Source of the DNA: Linnemannia hyalina
Taxonomy: Eukaryota > Mortierellomycota > Mortierellomycetes > Mortierellales > Mortierellaceae
Direction of reading: 5' to 3'
Length of the DNA stretch: 64,000 nucleotides
Assembly (NCBI GenBank): GCA_019671135.1
Contig: JAHRHY010000028.1
Coordinates: 1-64,000 of the forward strand
In this document: positions 44,260-55,147 of the stretch, in pieces
Numbering within the stretch: position 1 is the first letter of the stretch
How the letters are laid out: every line of letters starts with the position of its first letter
Made by a program: the position numbers and the translations under genes
Notes under the pieces: model-generated
Seen by the model: the letters and a program-made list of their open reading frames with translations, nothing else
What the model was told of the DNA's origin: nothing
Database searches by the model: none

Positions 44260-45329
44260 TGTAGCACATTTCTCCCAGAAGGTCTAGGCTACTTACTATA
44301 GAAGTATCAGTCGACTCTGCCGGCGACTCCCAGGGGTATCTCTCCCAGGAGGACCGTGCACAATTCTAAAAAATACCGCAAACTGACAAGATTCATCGAA
44401 AGCAATCGCTCTTTACGCTTGTGTTGATTTAGTTTCCAGCAATAACAAGGACCTTCACCCTCTTGAAATCCTGTAAATAATCATGCATGGGTACAAACTG
44501 TATAAGGTCCACTGGGAAAGGCCGCTAATGCATGACTATGTTTGTGCGAATTAGCTTGGTGTGTGAGAGCGATGGACGATTTTAGGTGCTAATATTGCTC
44601 GCAAGGAAGGGTGGAATGGGTGGAACAGACTGACAGGTGACCACTTGAGCGCCTGTTGTGCGCATATGCACGTGACTTTGGGGAGCATAACATCCATTTT
44701 GCAATCACATAGGCAAGCGTATCTACGAGGGAAACTATAGTTATTTTGATAAGAGTCGCGCCTGTTAGGTTCTTTTTATCGGCTTTACTGTTATTAATCA
44801 TCAGTATCCTTTGTCGTTTTTGTATACATTCTCACGCATTAAGGTTCAGCTTTTGTGTCCTTGTATTTTTGTGTTTTTGGTTACTTCTACTACACTCTGT
44901 CGACTTTCAGCGCAAATGGAGTTTATCCTTTTTTTAACAAACCGTTACTTGCATATGGAGAAAACAATAGGCAATCCCGAGTCAACATTTTTAAACCCCC
45001 TCATTTTCACAAAGACATAGCAGTGATCACTTGCATGAACCTGTGCCCGGGGACTCGTAGTGTTTTTCAAATGCGAATGCAAATAAAGGGGTTTCCATTG
45101 ATTTTACATAATGCGAATGCGAATGCACTATGTTCTTGAGAAACACTACCCGGGAGGTCCGTTTAATCGATCAATTTTGTTTTGTTTCCGCAAATGGTGC
45201 ACGGTTCTCCAGAGTTACCACGCTTTTTTTTCAAAAGTGTTAGCGTTGGTAATTAACAGCCATTGAACACCCGTCTCTGATTGATTGGTGCGTGGATAAA
45301 GTGCAAGCGAAGGAGAAAAAGGAGCAATG
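44260..45329. other. Intergenic region
   Basis: No gene supported. Notable only for AATGCGAATGCGAATGC words around 45070-45125 and T-rich strings. Several open frames (44746-45139) overlap and resemble nothing known. Confidence 0.4.
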
Positions 45330-45333
45330 TTGA

Positions 45334-46042
45334 GATATAAAAAGCGACTGCTTGGGAAGAAAGGGTTCCCTATCTCAACCTTTTACATCACAACAAGACT
45401 ATCACACTGGATTTCATTCTTGTAAATATATACGTGCCAACACCTGTTCGCGTCGTAAGATTCATCCAAGAAAACAGACCCGACGAACTTCAGACAGCCA
45501 TCGTATTGGACTTCCAAAATCGAGGAGACCCCCCACTCTTTTCTGGAACTGCAGGTGAGCTATAATCACGTGTACATAGGGGACGAAGAGCACTTAAGGA
45601 CTCTTCGTCCCTGAATTAAACAGATCCTCTCTTTGTTTCATTATTCCACTTTCTCTATACCTTGTCAATAACACCCTGGTTATTATTTCCCAGTAGGCAA
45701 CGTTACAGCAATAATCTTCGCATCGCCCGACGAGGACTGGTTTAGGCTTGCCAGAGCTGTGAGACATGCATTTAATACCAATCCTTAGTCTTATTGGGAC
45801 TGCTGGGATGCTGGTGAGAGTTTCCCCGCCAACATGACAGTCCCGCAGGCTGTCAGGTTCCGATACGAGATGGATTTCAATGGCGACAACGTGATGACAG
45901 ATGGATGTTTCCGACATTACGGATATAATTGCAGTACTTACACAGGACACCTCGGTTATCGCGTGTACAACTCTGTCTGTAGCCAATGGTGTGATTGCTT
46001 GGCTGTTGAGTGTATCGGTACTCCCAGGGAGTGCGGTACCTA
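45334..46042 (+). CDS. Possible small secreted Cys-rich protein (last exon 45789-46042)
   Basis: A TATA-like TATAAAAAG sits at 45336-45344. The last exon, opening after CTTAG (45784-45788), reads YWDCWDAGESFPANM and ends CIGTPRECGT before a TAA (46040-46042). It has nine cysteines in about 84 residues, typical of extracellular fungal proteins. An upstream exon up to the donor GTGAGC at about 45553 is likely, but its start codon is not identified. Family not recognised. Confidence 0.4.
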
Positions 46043-46468
46043 AGGCGCTGTGCTCACATCCCGTTGTCCTTCTCTCTCGCTCTTCCTTCAATAACACTTT
46101 TTAAACACTGCTAAAACTCTCTTTCTTTATATCAATAAATTTGTTTTGCTCAGCATGCTTGCTCTCCTTCACCTCCCAATATACAAGATCATGTACCCTC
46201 GAAGGAGATGTAGCCTCAAAAGGATAGTATGAAATTGGGCATGATCTGCTGATTGGACGGATGGGGGATGGATTTGGTTGCGATAGAATGAATGGGTAAT
46301 GGGATGGGATGTTAGGGTTTTTCGGTTTTTTTGATGCAAGTGAATGTGGATTGGAAGGATGATTGAAGAGAGGGACTGAACATGATACGAGGATAGCACA
46401 GATGATACGAGGATAGCACAGACTTGATTTACCTGACTGGGGCACGCCTTTTTTTTTTTTCTCCAGCC

Positions 46469-46479
46469 TCTTTTTTTTT

Positions 46480-46533
<54 letters not shown>
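46469..46533. repeat. T-run and GA microsatellite
   Basis: TTTTTTTTTT, GTGTGTGT, then about 24 GA units (46484-46532). Confidence 0.95.
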
Positions 46534-46536
<3 letters not shown>

Positions 46537-46756
46537 AGGGACTCGTTCTCTTGAGTCCACGCAAGCAAACCCCACGGCGCTGACTTGCTCTGCCTGTCTA
46601 CTCTATCGAACCATCTTGACCGCCATCTCTCTTGATGAAAGGCCCTTAAAATGCACCAAGAACGAAAAAAAAGAAAAAGAGAGAGATGTTGTTCTTTCGA
46701 ACAAATCTATAGAACAATGGGCTTAATCTTAGTAGATCGTAGTTTTTTTTTTTTTT

Positions 46757-47217
46757 GGATGAAATTATTCTCACAGCCCTGTGAAGTCTTATTCTCACAG
46801 GGTCCTAAAAATTTACATGGGCTTAGCATGAAGAAGGTGACATGGTCTTTGTGCAAAAACAGTTTCTCTACTTTTTTTTCTCAAACTGCTCGCAATCACT
46901 TCAAGACTCTCTGAAGCCATCCTAACTATTGTTGCCATGGCCTACCACCTTCATACTCCTGCTTTCTTCGACCAAATTTAACTTTTTTGACCATCTAATG
47001 GTCCTATAATTGACAAAGACTTTGATGCCAATATTTCATTGAACCAGAACCCCAATCATGTCCATTCTTATACCAATCGATGCACCTCTTTATGAGGCAC
47101 AATAGGTATCTAAAGTGAAAGGGCTACTTCATATTGCGTTTTTGGACTTTACATTGATGGATGTGATATTACCCTGTGAGAATAAGGCCACACAGCCCTG
47201 TGAGAATAGATTAATCC
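46757..47217. mobile_element. 461-bp inverted-repeat element, copy 3 (no LINE attached)
   Basis: Same sequence and length as 16843-17303. Here it stands alone, between a T-run on the left and an A-rich string on the right. It lies just downstream of the gene at 47474-48732. Confidence 0.88.
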
Positions 47218-47473
47218 AAAAAACAAAAAAAAAAAGACAAAGGAGAAAAGGCCAAGAAAAAGAGGAAGAGATGTCATTGGATACATACAGCTTAATCATG
47301 ATGTCCAACATTTTATCCTCGATTTCTAGTTCTTCAGGCAAAGCATCAAGGTCAACTGGCGGTTCGTTCAGTTTGTCACGTTCCACGACAAGGGACTTCC
47401 TGTCCTTTCCCACATTCTGCTCAGTTTTCAGCCTCGGCAGGCACTTTTCCAAGATAGAGTTGTATAAATGATC

Positions 47474-48732
47474 ATCAAAGCTGGAAATTGCTGCGGATTC
47501 CTTGGCTGTATCGATTAGCGGACCTTGGCCCATCTCTTGAAAGTTGGCGCATGTTCGCTTTGACATTATGTTCAGACAGCATGACATTGACTCCCTATCA
47601 AGATGCAACAAGCTATAGTGAGGTTCATTGCTCAAATTTCAACCAAAACAAAAGCCAGAACATGTCCACAGCAATCATATTGAACTTGCTTGAGCAAGAG
47701 AATGTCCTTCGCTTTGCGTTCTTGAACACTATAGGCGTTGAGCTTCTCCACTGAATGCTGATACAAGGGCAAGTGGTTCGTTGACAAGCCCGCACAACAG
47801 TCTGTGGCCGAGAATGCCCAAGATTCTAGGTTTCGCCTTCTCGTTCATCCACAATGCAATATAGGTTAGCATATAAGCAAATGTAACGAAGACATACAAG
47901 GCAACACGTTCTTTCAGCGGCTTACATTGTCAATAGGGTAAAACACCAGGCTCCCCCAAGGCTCTGTCGCCGTTTTTCTTGGCTTCTTGTCATTCTTGAC
48001 ATAAGCAACTAATAAAGAAGAAGCAGCGTATGAGTGCCTCTTTCGCTCTCTCTTTGTTAGCTGCTGTGCAGGAAGAAAACAATGACTTCATGACACTTAC
48101 CGTTAGCGGTGAACACTCTAGCATCCTGTTCGACTTCTGCATCTTGTCTGTCCACGTCAACGCCCCGTTCATCCATTCCAGTTTCATCCGTCGCTGAACC
48201 GTCAGCCTCGCTCTGCCTTCGAGTGCGTTCGAAAGCCTCTTTTCAAGCTCGATCAAGTAAGTCTCCTCTGGAAAGTTGTCTGGCAGGCACATCTTCCAAT
48301 AATGAGCTCTCTCTGGCAGACGAAAACGCTCTCCTCTGTGATGCCTCCACCTTGGCATGATCAAGTTGATCCTGAGCTACGATTATTTGGTGCTGGGCTA
48401 CGAGCGGTCAAAGATCACTCCGCATCTTTCTCTAAGTTATATTTTGCCAACAGATGAAATTAGAACGATGAACCGTTGAAACTCGAGATACTTACATCTG
48501 TGGTCATCGGTGAAAACGAAGCCATCTTATCTTCAACACTCATCTTTGACAGTCGTCTGTAGGCCTCCAGTTTGTCTTGCTGCGGTGAGTTCTTGAGATG
48601 CTTAAGGAAGGTTCTTGTCCAAGTCAATTCGAGCATGTCAACATCGACCGAGTCAGACAGCAGAGCCCAATCAATGATGGAGTATTTCTTTGCAGGCGTC
48701 TCCTCAAGGTATCTCTGTTGTGCGTCGTTCAT
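47474..48732 (-). pseudogene. Multi-exon gene of unknown function, frame-disturbed
   Basis: Supported exons on the minus strand: 48732-48496 (ATG start, MNDAQQRYLEETPAKK), 48376-48101 and 48063-47926, all phase 0 with GTAAGT/GTAAGC donors, then an exon from about 47839 after a TGCTAAC branch point. In that exon LGILGHRLLCGLVNEPLAL changes frame near 47765 into YQHSVEKLNAYSVQERKAKD, so one base is gained or lost. The last exon reads NVMLSEHNVKANMRQLSR to TGA at 47476-47474. An alternative frame downstream (47590-47270) also looks protein-like (ALPEELEIEDKMLDIM). The protein is hydrophilic and helical, about 330 residues. I recognise no family. Confidence 0.6.
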
Positions 48733-50057
48733 TACAGTACCGGGATTGTTGTTGCAGTGTGATGGAATGAAAGCGGTGGGAATGAAATGGTGATGCAGAG
48801 AGTTGGTAATGAGAGCGAAGCCAAGTGCGAAGGAGCGAAGGCCAAAGCAACGTTAAAATATGCGATAAGATTTGTTCTTCTACATCACCTAACACGACAC
48901 AAAGTACTACGAGAAGATGCTGTTTATTGTTCAAGGAGAGGGAGGCATTGCGGTTACCATGAAGAGTGGAGGCAAACAAGACACGGTCTACGGCACTGCA
49001 CTGTCACTTCGGCTCATGCAACAAAAGACAAGTGGTGATGAATGAGGTCATGAATAAGAGAATGAATGACAAGAATCTAGGGCCAGGAAGGAACAACGAT
49101 GAATGATTTCAGTATTGTAGAGCCATTTTCCTATTCCACTTTAAACATCGCTTTATTCTCCACTGCATAGACCTTGTCGGGCGGGCTGGCGAGGATGCCT
49201 CAAAAAGTCGCTGCACCCAGGACATGTGTGCATATTTTTGCCCGACTCTCTTGGCTCTAGGAGGCGGGTCGCGTGTTGAAGCAGGACGTGGTACCAGAGG
49301 ATGAAGGCGAGAGTCAAGTCAAAGAGCGAAAGCGAGAAAGAAAGAAAAAAATTGTTAATGGCGAGTCCACGAAGTAAGCATGTATACAGCCCCAAATTAA
49401 ACACTAAGCAAAATGGTTGCTATCCTCGTCTTGCCAGCCGCAATTGTTCCATACTCTCACAAAGCATGCGATTGGGACAAGATCATTGCCGGGCATAAGG
49501 CCGGTATCCGAGATACGTGCCAAATTTCGTGCAATGACGCGAGACTAACCCATGCCTCTGTGACCCTGAGATCTCTTCATCACTTTGTAAAAAACAATGA
49601 AAGCCAGAGGGTAGAGAGGGCAGACGAAAAAAACTGCGGAGGCAAGTGTAACATACATACACATCAATAATTTACCTTGCGATGATAGGGTAGCAATTTG
49701 TGGATAAACGAAGGGGATGGAACAGACGTAATGAAAAGAAATAAGGGTGTGTGTGTGTGTGAGAGAGAACAAAAGGAAAGAGACCTGCTGGTAACTCCAA
49801 CATGCTTTGCTTTAATTACACAATGCGCATGAACTTCTTTAGCAGAGGTGAAAAGGAAAGAGAGCAAGAAAAAAAAAGGAAACACGAAAAAGAAAACGCT
49901 CAACCAGGTTTTTTTTCATTCCGCATAATGCTTTCTTCTGACGCGAAAATACAGGGCTTCCTATATGCCCTACTCGTTTCTGAACTTTCCTCCAGCACCT
50001 TATCGTGCTATTCCATGTTACAGAGTGGGCAATGCGACAAGAAGAAGGATTAGTCTA
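48733..50057. other. Intergenic region with possible small secreted ORF
   Basis: Contains a fragment related to the foldback at 43401-44259 (about 49030-49110, sharing GTGGTGATGAATGAGGT). A plus-strand frame at 49413-49670 starts with a hydrophobic stretch (MVAILVLPAAIVPYS) and has five Cys in 85 residues; it might be a secreted peptide but has no supporting splice or promoter signals. GT and GA short repeats at 49748-49768. Confidence 0.35.
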
Positions 50058-50060
50058 TTA

Positions 50061-50478
50061 GACAACCCGGGTTGTTCGTTTTATTCAACAACCCAACGTG
50101 TTTTGCATGCTAAGTCCATGGACAACCTATTTTTCTTTAAAGTCAATACATCGATGTTTTTTGTGGCAGCGTCTTCGTTTTTTGTCATCCACATCATTAA
50201 TAAAGCCCTTTCAACCATCGAATGCCATCACCAGCCAAAATTCTGTCTTCATCACCACCATACACGTAAAAAAACGGTATTTTCGTATAAAAAGCATCTT
50301 AACAACCGCTTTGAACAACGTGGGAGTGGTGCTCCATAAAGAAGTGGCGAAAACAAGCGCTACTGCAACTGTTTGGTGTCATCTTCCACGGTATCATTAA
50401 AAAAAGATGAAAAAGTGCTTACATGGACTTAGCACGCAAATGTGTTCGGTTGTTGAATAAAACCAACAACCCGGGTTA
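50061..50478. mobile_element. MITE-like element with ~60-bp TIRs, TSD TTA
   Basis: Left end GACAACCCGGGTTGTTCG and right end (reverse complement) TAACCCGGGTTGTTGG continue as inverted repeats through TTTTATTCAACAACC and TGCTAAGTCCATG. TTA flanks both sides (50058-50060 and 50479-50481). A 3-bp TTA duplication suits the PIF/Harbinger type. No significant ORF. Confidence 0.8.
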
Positions 50479-50507
50479 TTAACCCCAAGAAAGAAAACAA
50501 AACAAAG

Positions 50508-50581
50508 TGTTTGTACTCGGACTTGAACCGAGGACCGTCTGTGTGTTAGACAGACGTGATAACCAACTACACCATACAAAC
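50508..50581 (-). tRNA. tRNA-Val (anticodon AAC)
   Basis: 74 bases. Acceptor stem GTTTGTA/TACAAAC closes fully. The D-arm follows TGGTGTAGTTGGTTATCAC. Anticodon stem TCTGT/ACAGA holds loop CTAACAC, giving anticodon AAC (Val). T-arm CTCGG-TTCAAGT-CCGAG is perfect; discriminator A, no encoded CCA, no intron. It sits just 3' of the MITE, among transposons, but all stems are intact. Confidence 0.93.
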
Positions 50582-50701
50582 TCACTATTTGCTTGCATAG
50601 CACTTTCCTAATATGAATATATTTACGGAGACGCCACCAATTGTAATACCAAAATGAATGGTAGTTAAAAAAAAAAAAAAAAAAAAAAAAAACCAACTCT
50701 T

Positions 50702-51228
50702 AACCTCGGTGCTCCGAGACCCTGGAGGCGCAGGCCTCGGAGCTGATCTGGAAACCTCGGTGCTCCGCGACAATCGCATGGGAACAAAGCCAGGGCATCT
50801 CTGCCAAGGATAAGACATCCAAATATACAGGCCCCCGAGGTGATTGGAGTCAAGGATACGGTTACATCACGCACGATGGTTTCTGTCCGTGTGGCGCTTC
50901 GCTAGCCACACATTGTGAAGGAAGGTGCCCTGGGGCGACCAAGGACCCACGCGCTGCTGACGAGCGGTTGTCGGAGAGTTTGTTAGGAAGGAGGAGGTTG
51001 TCAATGATGGAGAGGATGGGAAGAATCCCCTTCATTCGTATCTAGTTTTATTTTCTTCCGTTTAAGCTGTGAAGAGCAGCGACAATTGTTGCGCAGAGCC
51101 AGGTTCTGGACCGGACTGCGACTGGCGGATGGTGCACTGAAGAGTTTGGTCTGTAGTCCCCTTTTACTTCCAAATAACTTCTCTATGCTGTTTGTTAGAG
51201 AAATAAAATTGTGTACGAAAAAAAAAAG
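50702..51228 (+). mobile_element. LINE family B, copy 2 (5'-truncated), TSD AACCAACTCTT
   Basis: The 3' 0.5 kb of LINE B with a poly-A of about 10 at 51218-51227 and the 11-base duplication at 50691-50701 and 51229-51239. At its 5' end the word CTCGGTGCTCCG occurs twice within 65 bases, suggesting a template jump at integration. It begins only three bases after a long A-run (50667-50692). Confidence 0.9.
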
Positions 51229-51289
51229 AACCAACTCTTTGTCGTATCAGGCGGCGAAGGTGGCAGCACAGAGTGGTTCAGTGCCTTGG

Positions 51290-51780
51290 CGGCCCCTTCA
51301 TGTGCAGAGGATATAAAAAGGCATATAAAAAATATCCAAAGCCCAAGGAACGGAGTGTTTACTTCCATAACTGACATATCTCTTCATAGTGGGCAACAGA
51401 ACACAGAATAAAATAGCAATAGACAGCACATGTTTTTTTAAAATGTAATCTCTCCCCTGTATTTCGCCCCAAAGATACAGTTGAGAGTACAAGTGCTTTA
51501 GATGATGACATACAAGAACTACTCTGGCGAATCTTGCAGTGAGGGTTACAGGTTAATAGTAGATGGACATATTCAAGAGTGTGGTGTGCGAAAAATAAGA
51601 AGACTGTTGTTTGGAGAATAGGTTGGTGTTTAGTAGGATAGTTAAACAAAAAATGTTACAATGGTTGTCTTATATGCTTGGTATCATATATACATTCTCA
51701 TCCCATAGTCGCTATGGATATTGTCGAGATCTACAGAGATGTAACAAACACCATATGATAACTTGGACGTGAAAGGCCTC
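51290..51780 (-). repeat. Terminal direct repeat, downstream copy
   Basis: CGGCCCCTTC...AAAGGCCTC as written on the plus strand. Nearly identical to 56595-57086; solo copies at 3888-4380 and 18714-19205. Confidence 0.93.
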
Positions 51781-52254
51781 CTAGGTGAATGTTTTAAAAA
51801 AATATGGGTAATGCAATAATGGTGAGGGTGCATGCATTGTGGAACGTCTCAGATGAAGTTATCGTGGTTTTTATAATGTTTGATGTAACATACTTTGTAG
51901 GAAGTTACGATTGTTATAATATTTGTTGATATGCGGCCTCCTATACAGATCGTTGGTAAATATGCCAATGGTGAAAAAATAAATGTCATAAAGAGTGCAT
52001 GCATTGTAGAACATATTAGATATAGTTATTGTAATTTTCGTAATGTTAAATATAAGTAGATTGTGGATAAACACCACTGTGATCAAGAAAGAAATATTGT
52101 AAATTGTGCAAAGGATGGTGGAAGTTTTTAAAAAGATGGGTAATATATCTGGTGAATCTCATTGGAAGGGACGAGGATAATATTACATGTGTATTCCATA
52201 TATAAAAGCTTTATTTGTGCAAGTGGTATATCTACAGTTTTTAAAATTCTTGAT

Positions 52255-54516
52255 CTACTCTTCTGCGGTCTCAAATGTTACTTCAAGAGGCTTCTTTTCT
52301 TCCATCGTACTTTTCTCTTTGGCTTGAATACTATCTAATACACTTTGCACTATGGTTTTTCTGTTGTTAGATCCTTCTTTTGCAAACTTACATAATATAT
52401 CGGAATGTGGTTCGCGGGAACCAAACTTATCCATGTGCCATGTTTCGTAGTTGGAATAATCTTTCTCCAACAAACCTAGGTGAAAAATTAGTTCTTTTTC
52501 TTCTGCATTACCATCTGCCGAAACGTATTCCTCGCGGAGTTCTTCTTCGATAGCTGTTATTTTGCTATATACTTCTCCCATTGCCTTCAGAAAATCATGA
52601 TGGTCTTTTGTAGTGTAAACACTTGAGGCATTCACATTTTCGCTTTCCATAGGTCCACCATCTTCTAGAGTTTTCTTAACATCCGACTCTTGCACCTCAT
52701 CATCTACTTTTTCTACAAGTTCATCTAAAGTTTCCTTAATATTCGACTCTTGCACCTCATCATCTATTTTTTCTACCGGTTCACCTTTCTCTGTCGACCT
52801 ATCCTTAGACCATTGTGGCTTAAAGCCCATAGCGAAGATCTTTTCTTTTTCCTTTTGGTTAAGATTATCATAGTCGACATTCTCTGCACTAATGTGGTCA
52901 TCAGTCACCAAGCCAACTACAATGTTTTGCTTGCGGATCTTGAGAATGTGCTTTCCATTTACAAGTACATTCTTGGAATACTCCAATTGCTGCTTGTGAA
53001 ACCTTTTCCATTTCATCTTGGATATATCTGTCGGTCCTTCCACTGGTAGTTCCTCTTCTACTTCGACCTCCTCGTTGAAAAGCATCTTTCTCTCTTCATC
53101 AGACATTTCTTGAAGTTTCATCTTGCTAAGCATGGAGCGTTCCAAGATATCCATCTCTGGAACATCACCACCGCCACGCAGATGATCAAGCGTAAACAGG
53201 CCAACGTATGTATTCTTTCCACATAGCTTGACAATGTACTTAGCCTTCATCGTAAAGTTAGTTGCATACTCAAGCATGTCGTTATTAGGATGAACCATCC
53301 ATCCTCCATCCTTTGCAAGTGGTATGTCTTTCTCTGATCTAATGTTACGCACCGTTGTGGCCAGTGCAAATGTGTGTTCATCTTTTTCATCCTTAGAAAC
53401 ATCTACATTAGAAGATGGCTCTGCATTTTTGGGCATCTCTGAATGCCTTTTCTTTCGAGAAGTCTTCTTCTCATCATCCTTAGATGGCTTTTTATGAGAT
53501 AGTTTTTCATCAGGGTTATCCTTAGAGGTATCATCTCCAGATTCTACATCAGGTCTGTTATTGGACTTGCCATCATCAGAGTCTTTATCTTTAGAGGAAT
53601 CATCGTCAGAGTCAGCATTATCAGACGTATCACCATCATCTGTATCATCGTCAGAATTCTCATCAGCAGAAGACTCTTCTATTTTTTCTACATCTGCTGA
53701 AGTTGCCTCTTGAAGACCCATCTTGGCCAATATGCGTGCCTCTTTCTCAGATATTTCTGGCGCAGGGAGATTCTTGCCCATGAGCTTAGGTGGACACAAT
53801 GCAATGTAGAGATTCTTTTCCTTTAGCCTAATAATGTACTTGCCATTTACAGTAAAGCTTTTTGCATACAGGAAAGCTGGATTAGTTGCATAACGCGTCC
53901 ATATACATGTATTAGCGAGTGGTACATTTTTCTTGGACGTTATGTCAACTACCTTTGGACTCAACGGAAAGGAGACGGCAATTATATCTTCTTCATCATC
54001 ATCATCGGACGGCTCTTCATCCGATGACTCCTGCTTGTTTCTCTTTCGCTTCTTTGGTTCTTCATCCTCGGAAGTCATATCGTCATCGGAAGACACAAAC
54101 TTAGAAGTATGTGTCTTCTTTAAAGCCTTGGAAGACTTGGTACGCTTGTCGACAGGTGCGTTGTTGTTACTACGTTTTATATAACCTCTATCTTGATCTT
54201 GATGACGTCCACAGTATGTTTGACCAAGTTTGGCTACACTACCACAATTAGCACCCTTAATAGTTGTGCCTTGACACTTGCGCGCAGGATCGTGGACATA
54301 ACAATGCATGCCTTCATCATCAACTTCCTTCATGCATTTGCGCTTGGACTTGGTGCACTTTTCTCCACAAAAGTAGTATCTCTCTACTTCCTCATCCTCA
54401 TCAAGCGCCTTAAAGATCTTATTTGCATCTTTCTTGTTAAACTCCACTCCCTTCTTAGAGGAGAATGTCTCAAAGGCCTTGGTGATGAGCTCGATTGTAA
54501 GCTGAACGTACTTCAT
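52255..54516 (-). CDS. 753-aa acidic protein with two Cys/His modules; unknown
   Basis: Uninterrupted, single exon, ATG at 54514-54516. Residues about 50-75 and 81-105 form two C...C...CxxH modules (ending CYVH and CGRH). The second, with CQGTTIKGANC, resembles small zinc modules common in large DNA virus and transposon proteins. Two acidic Ser/Asp-rich, Lys-rich linkers (about 130-180 and 280-370) separate three related segments of about 50 residues: YAKSFTVNGKYIIRL, YATNFTMKAKYIVKL and YSKNVLVNGKHILKI, each followed by (L/I)YxALC-like or VGL strands. The C-terminus is helical. Probably nuclear and nucleic-acid or chromatin interacting, as an inference. It is the second ORF of the element and AT-rich like its neighbour. 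Confidence 0.8.
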   Translation of the reverse strand: MKYVQLTIELITKAFETFSSKKGVEFNKKDANKIFKALDEDEEVERYYFCGEKCTKSKRKCMKEVDDEGMHCYVHDPARKCQGTTIKGANCGSVAKLGQTYCGRHQDQDRGYIKRSNNNAPVDKRTKSSKALKKTHTSKFVSSDDDMTSEDEEPKKRKRNKQESSDEEPSDDDDEEDIIAVSFPLSPKVVDITSKKNVPLANTCIWTRYATNPAFLYAKSFTVNGKYIIRLKEKNLYIALCPPKLMGKNLPAPEISEKEARILAKMGLQEATSADVEKIEESSADENSDDDTDDGDTSDNADSDDDSSKDKDSDDGKSNNRPDVESGDDTSKDNPDEKLSHKKPSKDDEKKTSRKKRHSEMPKNAEPSSNVDVSKDEKDEHTFALATTVRNIRSEKDIPLAKDGGWMVHPNNDMLEYATNFTMKAKYIVKLCGKNTYVGLFTLDHLRGGGDVPEMDILERSMLSKMKLQEMSDEERKMLFNEEVEVEEELPVEGPTDISKMKWKRFHKQQLEYSKNVLVNGKHILKIRKQNIVVGLVTDDHISAENVDYDNLNQKEKEKIFAMGFKPQWSKDRSTEKGEPVEKIDDEVQESNIKETLDELVEKVDDEVQESDVKKTLEDGGPMESENVNASSVYTTKDHHDFLKAMGEVYSKITAIEEELREEYVSADGNAEEKELIFHLGLLEKDYSNYETWHMDKFGSREPHSDILCKFAKEGSNNRKTIVQSVLDSIQAKEKSTMEEKKPLEVTFETAEE

Positions 54517-55147
54517 GTTTTTGGATATGAATAATATGGATTGTACTTGTGGTATGGTGGGTGTGAATGAGTTTTCAGTTTATGTGTGGTAGATTGCAGC
54601 TGCTTAGTACACTGATATAAAGAATTGCAATAAAAGATGGTTGTATAGGTATGGATGGTTGTATAGATATGGATAATTGTTGGTTGGTTACTAGATAAAG
54701 ATTAAGCAAGAGGGAAGTGGACTCCTTTATTTATACTAATTCAGGAACACTGCCACAATGGACATTAATAGCGCTTGCTTATTAGCACTGCTTGGCGCTT
54801 AGTAACAAAAGAGTTTTAAAAAGGCATCTAAGTGGTTAATAATGTAGTGTTCCTCGTATGACGTAGATCTTGCTTATTAAGACTGCTTGGCATTAAAGAC
54901 GGGGTTTAAAAATGGTTAAGAATGTAGTATTATTTTATGACGTAGGTTTGTACATGTGTTTATCCTCTTTGTTAAATAAAAAGGAATGCTGTAGAATAGC
55001 ATAGAATAGCATCCGATCTACTACAATAATACCATGGCTTTTAATAATAGATACCGGTGCATATTAGCGTCTTGGCAGTTAATACCGTATCTTAAAGCTG
55101 ACTAAATAGGCCATGTATGTCTATTCTTTTAAAAACCTGCAATAAGT
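54517..55147. other. Spacer between the two ORFs of the DDE element
   Basis: About 630 AT-rich bases. It includes the direct repeat (GACTGCTTGGC / CACTGCTTGGC with GTAGTGTT/GTAGTATT around 54788-54935) and GGTTGTATAGGTATGGATGG twice. It should hold the promoter of the 753-codon ORF and the terminator of the DDE ORF is just upstream in that orientation. Confidence 0.5.

Noticed and set aside
51290..51780. Reading the ~490-bp repeat as an independent MITE
   Set aside because: The full element has matching CTTGG only outside the outer repeats, and the telomere-proximal copy continues from the repeat into the same interior, so it is a terminal repeat; solo copies fit recombination.
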